Shown: positions 1 through 5,090 of the stretch, one piece after another
Layout of the letters: each line of letters starts with the position of its first letter
How positions within the stretch are numbered: the first letter of the stretch is position 1
From: Sulfuritalea sp.
GTDB taxonomy: Bacteria > Pseudomonadota > Gammaproteobacteria > Burkholderiales > Rhodocyclaceae
NCBI GenBank assembly: GCA_026399445.1
Contig: JAPLRA010000201.1
Span: forward strand, 1-5,090
Direction of reading: 5' to 3'
Length of the DNA stretch: 5,090 nt
Program-made: the position numbers and the translations under genes
Notes under the pieces: model-generated
Database searches by the model: none
What the model was told of the DNA's origin: nothing
Seen by the model: only the letters and a program-made list of their open reading frames with translations

Positions 1-729
1 CGCATCGGCGGCGAATCGGCCGGCAACCGCACCGCGATCAAGGTCTGGGAAAACCGCGAGTACCGCAACCTCGACGACACCGTCGAACTCGGCACACGCA
101 ACATCAAGGTCGCCCTGCGCCGCCTGCGCCGCTTTGCCCGCGAGGGCGCTGAGGACGAGCTCGACATGGACGGCACCATTGCCGGCACCGCGCGCAATGC
201 CGGCTGGCTCGACATCAAGATGCGCCCCGAGCGCCACAACAAGGTCAAGGTGCTGCTGTTCCTCGACATCGGCGGTTCGATGGACGATCACATCAAGGTC
301 TGCGAGGAACTCTTCTCCGCCGCCAAGAGCGAGTTCAAGCACCTGGAATACTTCTACTTCCACAACTGCATCTACGACTATGTCTGGAAGGACAACCGGC
401 GCCGCCACGGCGAGCGTTTTCCGCTGTGGGACGTGATGCACAAGTACGGCGAAGACTACAAGGTGGTGGTGGTCGGCGACGCCACCATGAGCCCCTACGA
501 AGTGCTGCAGCCCGGCGGCTCGGTCGAGTACGCCAACGAGGAAGCCGGCGCCGTCTGGCTGCAGCGCATGCTCGACACCTGGCCGCGCGCCGTCTGGCTC
601 AACCCCGAGCCGGAGCGGCTGTGGGACTACCGCCATTCCATCGAACTGATCCGCACCATTTTCAACAGCCGCATGTTTCCGCTGACCCTTGCCGGGCTGG
701 AGCGGGCGATGCGCGAACTGAACAAGTAG
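1..729 (+). CDS. VWA-domain protein, CoxE-like, C-terminal part (5' end outside window)
   Basis: The reading frame is open from base 1 and ends at TAG 727-729, giving 242 visible residues. The true start lies upstream, because the sequence already reads as conserved protein (start RIGGESAGNRTAIKVWENRE). A hydrophobic beta strand (VKVLLFLDIGGSM) carries the metal-ion-dependent adhesion site motif D-x-G-x-S at visible residues 89-93. A second strand, VVVVGDATMSPYEV, follows near residues 155-168 and could supply the later MIDAS acidic or Thr residues. The end, with WLNPEPERLWDYRHSIELI, resembles the CoxE-type VWA family, in which these proteins often work with a MoxR-type AAA+ ATPase in metalloenzyme maturation or protein remodelling. 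No signal peptide or membrane segment is seen in this part, so a cytoplasmic location is likely. It probably shares a transcript with the FecR-like gene 11 bp downstream. The VWA fold is clear; the actual partner is unknown from this window. Confidence 0.88.
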   Translation, partial: RIGGESAGNRTAIKVWENREYRNLDDTVELGTRNIKVALRRLRRFAREGAEDELDMDGTIAGTARNAGWLDIKMRPERHNKVKVLLFLDIGGSMDDHIKVCEELFSAAKSEFKHLEYFYFHNCIYDYVWKDNRRRHGERFPLWDVMHKYGEDYKVVVVGDATMSPYEVLQPGGSVEYANEEAGAVWLQRMLDTWPRAVWLNPEPERLWDYRHSIELIRTIFNSRMFPLTLAGLERAMRELNK

Positions 730-733
730 GGGA
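728..733 (+). promoter_or_regulatory. Ribosome binding site of the FecR-like gene
   Basis: AGGGGA lies 7 nt before the ATG at 741 and overlaps the TAG stop of the VWA gene. This supports the chosen start over upstream in-frame codons and suggests translational coupling of the two genes. Confidence 0.7.
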
Positions 734-740
734 ACCTGCC

Positions 741-1418
741 ATGCCACTGCGCCGCCGCCTGCTGAAAGCCCTTGCCGCCGCCGGCCTGTTCGGCCCGGCG
801 GGAATTTCCGGCCTCATCCGCGAGGCCCTGGCCAAGGGCAATGCCCCGGTCACGCCGGGGCTGCAAAAGCTGCGCGGCGAAGTCAGCGTCAACTTCAGTC
901 TGGCGAGGGAAGGCCAACTCATCCGCCCCGGCGATACCATCGTCACCGGACGCGACAGCGAGGCGATCTACGTCATCGGCCAGGATGCCTTCCTGCAACG
1001 GGAACTGTCCACGGTCAGCTTTGGTGCCGACGCCGCAGCCGGCTTCATGCGGGTAGTCACCGGCAAGATCCTTTCGGTGTTCGGCAAGGGCCCCCGCTCG
1101 ATCCAGGTGCCGACCGCCACCATCGGCATCCGCGGCACCGGCTGTTACATCGAGTCGGAAGGCTTGGGTGCCGCGGCGCGCACCTACTTCTGCCTCTGCT
1201 ATGGCAGCGTCGATCTGACGCCAACGGCCGCGCCGAAGGAAAGCGAAAGCTACAGCACGCGGCATCACGACAAGCCGATGTACATCTACAACGACATGAA
1301 GATGGCCAAAATGCTGGTGCCGGCGGGCGTCGTCAACCACAGCGACGCCGAGCTTGAACTGCTCGAAAGCCTGGTCGGCCGCTTGCCGCCGTTCGCGGCG
1401 GGCGATACCAGGTACTGA
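741..1418 (+). CDS. FecR-domain protein with twin-arginine-like signal
   Basis: This is a 225-residue protein. The N-terminus MPLRRRLLKALAAAGLFG fits a twin-arginine (Tat) signal: RRxLLK followed by a short hydrophobic stretch, with a possible cleavage site after ALA near residue 31. It could instead be an uncleaved anchor. Residues about 58-158 form a FecR-like domain: GQLIRPGDTIVTGRDSEAIY, then the hallmark VPTATIGIRGTG at 123-134, ending in YGSVDL. In classical FecR this domain senses a periplasmic signal and controls a sigma factor. Here there is no sigma gene beside it and no N-terminal cytoplasmic anti-sigma part, so this is a stand-alone exported FecR-fold protein, not FecR itself. Three cysteines (C135, C151, C153) and an HHD motif at 175-177 follow or interrupt the domain and could bind metal or form a disulfide. 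It follows the VWA gene closely, so a shared role in the envelope or in cofactor handling is possible. The start is set by a good ribosome site and the signal sequence. Confidence 0.82.
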   Translation: MPLRRRLLKALAAAGLFGPAGISGLIREALAKGNAPVTPGLQKLRGEVSVNFSLAREGQLIRPGDTIVTGRDSEAIYVIGQDAFLQRELSTVSFGADAAAGFMRVVTGKILSVFGKGPRSIQVPTATIGIRGTGCYIESEGLGAAARTYFCLCYGSVDLTPTAAPKESESYSTRHHDKPMYIYNDMKMAKMLVPAGVVNHSDAELELLESLVGRLPPFAAGDTRY

Positions 1419-1424
1419 AGCGCT

Positions 1425-1448
1425 GCCGCGCCGGAGCACCGGCGCGGC
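1425..1448. terminator. Perfect GC hairpin between convergent genes, probable bidirectional terminator
   Basis: The arms GCCGCGCCGG (1425-1434) and CCGGCGCGGC (1439-1448) pair perfectly over 10 bp around a 4-base loop, AGCA. Exactly 6 bases separate the hairpin from the stop codon of the FecR-like gene on one side and from the stop codon of the ATPase gene on the other. Neither strand has a T-run after the stem, so it is not a textbook intrinsic terminator. It may act as a transcript-end stabiliser or a U-tract-free terminator for both genes. Confidence 0.6.
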
Positions 1449-1454
1449 CGATTC

Positions 1455-3245
1455 TCAGGGCGAGTTCGGATCGAACATCGGCGGCGCCACCTTGATGATT
1501 TCGGCAATCGTCGTCAGCCCCGCAGCGACCTTCTTGGCCCCGGCAATGCGCAGGGGCTTCATGCCTTCGCGCATGGCCTGCTCGCGCAGCTTGCCGAGTT
1601 CGGCGCCGTTGGCCACCAGCTTCTTGATCTCGACCGACATCGGCATGATCTCGTAGATGCCGACACGGCCCTTGTAGCCGGTCATGCGACAGTCGAGGCA
1701 GCCCACCGCATGGTAGAGCTGCGCCGGCTTGCTCGACTTCCAGGGCGCCACCAGCGCGGTCCACGCCGCCTCGTCCTCGGCGCGCATGCCGCCGGCCTGC
1801 TTGCACTTCGGGCAGAGCGTGCGGATCAGACGCTGCGCCATGACGCCGAGCACGGTCGCCGACAAAAGGTAGGGCGGCACGCCGAGGTCGACCAGGCGCG
1901 TCATCGCCGACGGCGCGTCGTTGGTATGCAGTGTGGATAGCACCAGGTGGCCGGTGAGGGCGGCCTGAATGGCCATGTCGGCGGTTTCCAGGTCGCGGAT
2001 TTCGCCGACCATGATGATGTCCGGGTCCTGCCGCATCAGGGAGCGGATGCCCTCGGCGAAGCCCATGCCGATATCCGGCAGAATCTGCACCTGGTTGAAG
2101 GAACCCTCGATCATTTCGATCGGGTCTTCCAGGGTGCAGACATTCACCTCGGGCGTCGCCAGATGCTTCAGCGTCGAATACAGGGTCACGGTCTTGCCGC
2201 TGCCGGTCGGGCCGGTCACCAGGATGATGCCGTTGGGCTGGACCGACATTTCCTGCCACTGTTTCGATTCCTCGTCGGCAAAACCCAGTTCGGAAAAATC
2301 GCGGACCAGCACGTCCGGATCGAAAATCCGCATCACCAGCTTCTCGCCGAAGGCCGTCGGTATGGTCGACAGACGCAATTCGACTTCCAGTCCGTCCGGC
2401 GTGCGCGTCTTGATGCGGCCGTCCTGCGGCCTGCGCTTCTCGATCACGTCCATGCGGCCAAGGATCTTGATGCGACTGGTCATGGCCTTCAGCACCGTCA
2501 TCGGGATCTGATACACCTGATGCAGCACGCCGTCGATGCGAAAGCGCACGATGCCCAGATCGCGCCGCGGTTCGACGTGGATGTCCGATGCGCGCTGCTC
2601 GAAGGCATACTGCCAGAGCCAATCGACGATGGTGACGATGTGGGAATCATTGGCGTCGAACTGCTTGTTGCCCTTGCCCAGTTCAACCAGCTGTTCGAAG
2701 TTGGTGCCGCCGGTAACATCACCCTTGCTCATCGCCCCCTTGATCGACCTCGCCAGGTTGTAGAACTCGACCTGGAAACGCGTGATGTCGTCCGGATTGC
2801 TGATGACGCGGCGGATGTCCTTGCGCAGGATCGGCAGCATCTCTGCTTCCCATGCCCGCTGAAAAGGTTCGGCGGTAGCGATCACCACCTCGTTGGCGCG
2901 GACCTCCACGGGCAGGATGCGGAAGCGCGTGGCATAGGAGATGCTCATCACCTCCGTCACCCCTGAAATATTGATCTTCAGCGGATCGACATGCATGTAG
3001 TCTAGGCCGCACCAACTGGCCAGCCACTGCGTCAGAGTTTCGAGGTCGAGCATCCGGTGCGGCGGCAGCAGCGACTTCCAGCGCTGCTCGGCGATGACGA
3101 TGATCGGATGCGTGTCGCCTTTGTGATAGCGCCGCTCCTGCTTGAAGCGGTCGCCTTCGGTCGCACCGACAATACCCTCGGCAACGAGAGCGTCTATCAC
3201 TTCGGTGAGGGTCAGTCGGTGTTCCTGCGGGGTCTCTTCGGCCAT
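1455..3245 (-). CDS. GspE/PulE/PilB-family secretion or pilus assembly ATPase
   Basis: This full-length 596-residue protein has the usual size for the family. These cytoplasmic hexameric ATPases power type II secretion or type IV pilus extension at the inner membrane. Residues about 60-165 resemble the GspE N-terminal domain (MshEN-like) that docks on the membrane platform and, in some members, binds cyclic di-GMP. The catalytic part shows ASDIHVEP (219-226), Walker A GPTGSGKT (345-352), Asp box VCTLEDPIE (369-377), Walker B IIMVGEIRD (410-418) and His box TGHLVLSTLHTNDA (431-444). A zinc-type tetracysteine, CPKC (478-481) and CLDC (516-519), is complete. All motifs are intact, so the protein should be active. 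The His box and tetracysteine favour an assembly ATPase over a retraction ATPase of the PilT type. No other secretion or pilus gene lies next to it in view, so GspE versus PilB cannot be decided. The start ATG has no clear Shine-Dalgarno sequence (CAAGCTACCGCC precedes it). The gene converges on the FecR-like gene. Confidence 0.95.
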   Translation of the reverse strand: MAEETPQEHRLTLTEVIDALVAEGIVGATEGDRFKQERRYHKGDTHPIIVIAEQRWKSLLPPHRMLDLETLTQWLASWCGLDYMHVDPLKINISGVTEVMSISYATRFRILPVEVRANEVVIATAEPFQRAWEAEMLPILRKDIRRVISNPDDITRFQVEFYNLARSIKGAMSKGDVTGGTNFEQLVELGKGNKQFDANDSHIVTIVDWLWQYAFEQRASDIHVEPRRDLGIVRFRIDGVLHQVYQIPMTVLKAMTSRIKILGRMDVIEKRRPQDGRIKTRTPDGLEVELRLSTIPTAFGEKLVMRIFDPDVLVRDFSELGFADEESKQWQEMSVQPNGIILVTGPTGSGKTVTLYSTLKHLATPEVNVCTLEDPIEMIEGSFNQVQILPDIGMGFAEGIRSLMRQDPDIIMVGEIRDLETADMAIQAALTGHLVLSTLHTNDAPSAMTRLVDLGVPPYLLSATVLGVMAQRLIRTLCPKCKQAGGMRAEDEAAWTALVAPWKSSKPAQLYHAVGCLDCRMTGYKGRVGIYEIMPMSVEIKKLVANGAELGKLREQAMREGMKPLRIAGAKKVAAGLTTIAEIIKVAPPMFDPNSP

Positions 3246-3397
3246 GGCGGTAGCTTGAGTGATAGGGTATCCAGTGAGTCGGCGCTTGCCGACCCGCGAA
3301 GCGGAATTCCTGCCCCCGGAGGGGAGGCCCAGGCGGGCAACGCCCGGCCTCGAAAGGAAATCACCGTCACGCGGAGCGGAGGCAGACAGAGTCCAAC
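3246..3397 (-). promoter_or_regulatory. Long hairpin-rich leader of the ATPase gene
   Basis: If transcription starts about 7 bases after the -10 box, the ATPase mRNA has a leader of about 150 nt. It contains several stems, given in plus-strand coordinates. GTCGGC 3278-3283 pairs with GCCGAC 3288-3293. CCGC 3294-3297 pairs with GCGG 3301-3304. CCCC 3313-3316 pairs with GGGG 3321-3324, extended by CCT/AGG (3309-3311 and 3325-3327) across a bulged G at 3312. CGGGC 3334-3338 pairs with GCCCG 3342-3346 and can be extended by GAGGC/GCCTC. A further pairing, TTCCT 3307-3311 with AGGAA 3355-3359, could enclose the last two but competes with part of the third stem. I could not match it to a known riboswitch. 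It may equally be an intergenic palindromic repeat of the REP type. Confidence 0.4.
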
Positions 3398-3404
3398 ACG
3401 ACGA

Positions 3405-3433
3405 ACTATAGCCGACACCCGGCTTTGCCTCAA
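3405..3433 (-). promoter_or_regulatory. Sigma70-like promoter for the ATPase gene
   Basis: On the minus strand, TTGAGG (3433-3428; 4 of 6 to TTGACA) is followed after exactly 17 bases by TATAGT (3410-3405; 5 of 6 to TATAAT). It points at the ATPase gene and would start RNA near 3397-3399. It is the best promoter match found by eye in this intergenic region. Confidence 0.55.
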
Positions 3434-3440
3434 TGCCGGG
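3418..3440. promoter_or_regulatory. Inverted repeat overlapping the ATPase promoter, possible operator
   Basis: CCCGGC (3418-3423) and GCCGGG (3435-3440) are perfect inverted arms around 11 bases. The dyad covers the -35 box and part of the spacer of the minus-strand promoter and sits just upstream of the cysteine-rich gene's possible -10. A regulator bound here could affect both divergent genes. It could also simply form an RNA hairpin. Confidence 0.3.
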
Positions 3441-3441
3441 G

Positions 3442-3447
3442 TATCAT
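3442..3447 (+). promoter_or_regulatory. Possible -10 box for the cysteine-rich protein gene
   Basis: TATCAT matches TATAAT in 5 of 6 positions and lies 39 bases before the start codon. No good -35 hexamer is found at the usual spacing; TTGCCT at 3425-3430 is only 11 bases away. The gene may use an activator or another sigma factor, or the match may be chance. Confidence 0.25.
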
Positions 3448-3473
3448 GCCTACAAAAAACTCATTCAAGATAC

Positions 3474-3479
3474 GGGGAG
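3474..3479 (+). promoter_or_regulatory. Ribosome binding site of the cysteine-rich protein gene
   Basis: GGGGAG lies 7 bases before ATG 3487. It decides the start: an in-frame ATG at 3433 would add 18 residues ahead of a good signal peptide and has no comparable site. Confidence 0.75.
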
Positions 3480-3486
3480 AAATCGC

Positions 3487-3837
3487 ATGAAAAGACTGCT
3501 CACGTTAGCGGCAGGCGCCCTGCTCACACTGCCCGCCTTCGCCCAGTCCGCAATCGACTACTGCGCCAAGGCACGCGATCCGGCCCGCTGCGAAGCGCGC
3601 CAGGCCGCCCTGAAGAACTGCGGCGAAAAACGCGGCGCCGAAAAGCGTGCCTGCCTCGAAGCCAGCATCCCGCCAGTGGATTGCAACAAGGCACAGAACC
3701 CGCAAAGCTGTGAAGCTGCGCAAAAGGCCAAGGAAGTCTGCAAAGGGAAAACCGGCAAGGAACTGAAAAAATGCCTGCGTGACGAACAGCCGCGGAAGAA
3801 GAAAAAGAAGGCGAAGAGAACTCAGTCTGCAACCTGA
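3487..3837 (+). CDS. Small exported cysteine-rich protein with duplicated four-Cys module
   Basis: This is a 116-residue protein of no family that I recognise. MKRLLTLAAGALLTLPAFAQ is a clear Sec signal peptide with a probable cut after AFA (residue 19), so the mature protein of about 97 residues should be periplasmic or secreted. The mature part has eight cysteines: 26, 35, 45, 56, then 66, 75, 85, 96. They form two modules with identical spacing, Cys-x8-Cys-x9-Cys-x10-Cys, exactly 40 residues apart. Each module is rich in Ala, Lys, Arg and Glu and looks helical, with a shared pattern of C-x-K-A-x-[DN]-P-x-x-C-E-A and a closing K-x-C-L. Disulfide-stapled helical hairpins are a reasonable guess. 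The tail is strongly basic (RKKKKKAKR, 103-111) and might bind nucleic acid, lipopolysaccharide or another anion. There is some loose resemblance to PsiF-type repeats, but the cysteine spacing differs. It is a single-gene unit, divergent from the ATPase and convergent with glycogen phosphorylase. Confidence 0.85.
   Translation: MKRLLTLAAGALLTLPAFAQSAIDYCAKARDPARCEARQAALKNCGEKRGAEKRACLEASIPPVDCNKAQNPQSCEAAQKAKEVCKGKTGKELKKCLRDEQPRKKKKKAKRTQSAT
3562..3774 (+). repeat. Two 40-residue four-cysteine repeats within the small exported protein
   Basis: Copy 1 runs from C26 to C56 (3562-3654) and copy 2 from C66 to C96 (3682-3774), with a period of 120 bases. All four cysteines and several flanking residues align without gaps. 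The DNA has diverged considerably, which points to an old duplication kept by selection on the protein. Confidence 0.8.
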
Positions 3838-3938
3838 GCGGCAGACGCTCCTCCAGAAACTCGCCGTTGCCTGCCTGCGAAGCGGTATCCCAGGTACGCA
3901 AAGCGCCCGCCAGCGCCGACTCTTGAGGCGCCCCGCCG
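3838..3938. other. Short gap between convergent genes, no gene seen
   Basis: This 101-bp stretch separates the stops of the cysteine-rich gene and glycogen phosphorylase. Only weak stems are visible. GAGCG 3836-3840 pairs with CGCTC 3846-3850, overlapping the TGA stop. GGCGC/GCGCC arms lie near 3913-3932, downstream of the phosphorylase. No T-run follows either, so terminator function is uncertain. Confidence 0.35.
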
Positions 3939-5090
3939 CTACCCCGCGGGCCGCGGCACCGGCTCCACATTCCAGATCGTCTTCGCGTACTGTCCGATGG
4001 TGCGGTCCGATGAAAACTGGCCCATCCCCGCGACGTTGAGGATGGCCTTGCGCGTCCAGGCGGCCGGGTCGCGATAGAGCTGCCCGACCTGCTCCTGGCA
4101 CGCAATGTAGGAGGCGTAGTCGGCCAGCAGCAGGTAGTGGTCGCCGTGATAGGTCAGCGTGTCGAACACCGGCTTGTAGCGGTCGCGATCCTCGGGCGAG
4201 AAGTAGCCGTCGCGCAGCATGTCGAGGGTCTGCTTGAGTTCGGCATTGCTGTCGTAATGGGTCCACGGGTTGTAGCCGGCGGCATAGGTCTGCGCGACTT
4301 CGTCGGTGGTCATGCCGAAGATGAAAATGTTTTCGGCACCCACCTCGTTGCGGATCTCGACGTTGGCGCCATCCAGAGTGCCTATCGTCAGCGCGCCGTT
4401 CAATGCCAGCTTCATGTTGCCGGTACCCGAAGCTTCGGTGCCGGCCGTCGAAATCTGCTCCGACAGATCGGCGGCGGGAATGATGATTTCGGCGTTGGAG
4501 ACATCGTAGTTTGGGATGAAGACGACCTTGAGCCGGTCATGCATCAACGCGTCGTTATTGACGATGTCGGCGACGTCGTTGATCAGGCGGATGATGAGCT
4601 TGGCCATGCGGTAGCCGGGCGCCGCCTTGCCGCCGAAGATCACGGTGCGCGACGGCTGGTCGCCGCCGGCGCGGATGCGGTTGTAAAGCGTGATGACGTG
4701 CAGCACGTTGAGCAACTGCCGCTTGTATTCGTGGATGCGCTTGATCTGGACGTCGAACAGCGAATCGGGATCGACGCGTACCGCCAGCCGCTGTTCGATC
4801 ATCTGCGCCAGGCGAGCCTTGTTGTCGCGCTTGACGCGGACGAAGGCCTCGCAAAAGCCGGCGTCGTTCGCCAGCGGCGTGAGCTTCCGCAACTGATCGA
4901 GATCCTTGAGCCAGCCCTTGCCGAGGTGACTCGTGATCAGCCGCGACAGCGCCGGATTGGCCTGATTCAGCCAGCGCCGCGGCGTCACGCCGTTGGTCAT
5001 GTTGACGATCTTGTCCGGCCACAGCCGGTGGAAGTCGGCGAAGATGGTTTCCTTCATCAGCCGCGTATGAATTTCGGCGACGCCATTGAC
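3939..5090 (-). CDS. glgP: Glycogen/starch/maltodextrin phosphorylase, C-terminal part (start outside window)
   Basis: The frame is open to the right edge and ends at TAG (3941-3939), giving the last 383 residues of an enzyme usually about 800-830 long. It removes glucose from the ends of alpha-1,4-glucans with phosphate to yield glucose-1-phosphate, using pyridoxal phosphate, in the cytoplasm. Conserved family blocks are in order: VNGVAEIHT, NMTNGVTPRRWL, FDVQIKRIHEYKRQLLN, GKAAPGY, FIPNYDVSNAEIIIPAADLS and the phosphorylase signature EASGTGNMKLALN (EASGTGNMK at 4436-4410). The Lys of that signature, codon 4412-4410, is the pyridoxal phosphate attachment residue. The end, FSSDRTIGQYAKTIW, is typical, so the C-terminus is complete. 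No frameshift or lost motif is seen. The N-terminal half, with any allosteric site, is not visible, so GlgP versus MalP specificity cannot be settled. It faces the cysteine-rich gene tail to tail, and no other glycogen gene is in view. Confidence 0.96.
   Translation of the reverse strand, partial: VNGVAEIHTRLMKETIFADFHRLWPDKIVNMTNGVTPRRWLNQANPALSRLITSHLGKGWLKDLDQLRKLTPLANDAGFCEAFVRVKRDNKARLAQMIEQRLAVRVDPDSLFDVQIKRIHEYKRQLLNVLHVITLYNRIRAGGDQPSRTVIFGGKAAPGYRMAKLIIRLINDVADIVNNDALMHDRLKVVFIPNYDVSNAEIIIPAADLSEQISTAGTEASGTGNMKLALNGALTIGTLDGANVEIRNEVGAENIFIFGMTTDEVAQTYAAGYNPWTHYDSNAELKQTLDMLRDGYFSPEDRDRYKPVFDTLTYHGDHYLLLADYASYIACQEQVGQLYRDPAAWTRKAILNVAGMGQFSSDRTIGQYAKTIWNVEPVPRPAG

Noticed and set aside
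627..1439. A 270-codon open frame antisense to the FecR-like gene
   Set aside because: It is a shadow of the plus-strand gene, which has a ribosome site, a signal sequence and FecR motifs.
1333..2622. A 429-codon open frame on the minus strand overlapping the ATPase gene in another frame
   Set aside because: It lies inside the clearly identified ATPase, has Arg/Ala/Gly-rich low-quality composition and no family motifs; long shadow frames are common in GC-rich DNA.
1947..2966. A 339-codon open frame on the plus strand antisense to the ATPase
   Set aside because: It mirrors the ATPase codons (His/Asp/Gln/Arg-rich) and lacks a recognisable domain or a supported start.
3246..3400. Cyclic di-GMP-I, cobalamin or TPP riboswitch in the ATPase leader
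   Set aside because: The conserved core sequences I know for these classes are not visible on the minus strand; only generic stems are seen.
3057..3713. A 218-codon plus-strand frame through the divergent intergenic region
   Set aside because: It joins antisense ATPase sequence, hairpin-rich noncoding DNA and the wrong frame of the cysteine-rich gene; no motif supports it.
3945..3956. Repeated CCGCGG-type palindromes at the phosphorylase C-terminus
   Set aside because: They lie within coding sequence and are explained by GC-rich codons for Pro, Arg, Ala and Gly.
3505..4266. Minus-strand open frames spanning the cysteine-rich gene and the phosphorylase end
   Set aside because: They overlap two supported genes in other frames, and the intergenic part gives no recognisable protein fragment.

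Overview
The window is GC-rich and densely coded. It looks like chromosomal DNA from a betaproteobacterium, probably of the Rhodocyclales type. That placement is inferred from overall protein style, base composition and gene types; no rRNA or other marker gene is present. No mobile element, tRNA, rRNA or CRISPR array was seen.

Layout: (1) 1-729 (+) is the C-terminal part of a CoxE-like von Willebrand factor A (VWA) protein, cut by the window's left edge. (2) 741-1418 (+) is a FecR-domain protein with a twin-arginine-like signal, 11 bp downstream and probably in the same operon. (3) A perfect 10-bp hairpin sits exactly midway between the stops of gene 2 and gene 3 and probably ends both transcripts. 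(4) 1455-3245 (-) is a full-length GspE/PulE/PilB-type secretion or pilus ATPase. (5) 3246-3486 is a 241-bp divergent intergenic region. It holds a good sigma70-like promoter for the ATPase, a roughly 150-nt leader full of small hairpins, and a dyad lying inside the promoter. (6) 3487-3837 (+) is a small exported cysteine-rich protein made of two copies of a four-cysteine module, with a lysine-rich tail. (7) 3939-5090 (-) is the C-terminal 383 residues of glycogen phosphorylase, cut by the right edge.

The neighbourhoods are functionally mixed. The VWA/FecR pair is the only likely operon. The ATPase has no other secretion or pilus gene beside it in view, and the phosphorylase is read towards the cysteine-rich gene. 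The most unusual item is the duplicated Cys-x8-Cys-x9-Cys-x10-Cys module, which I cannot match to a named family. The hairpin-rich ATPase leader and the conserved-looking Cys/His residues of the FecR-like protein come next.
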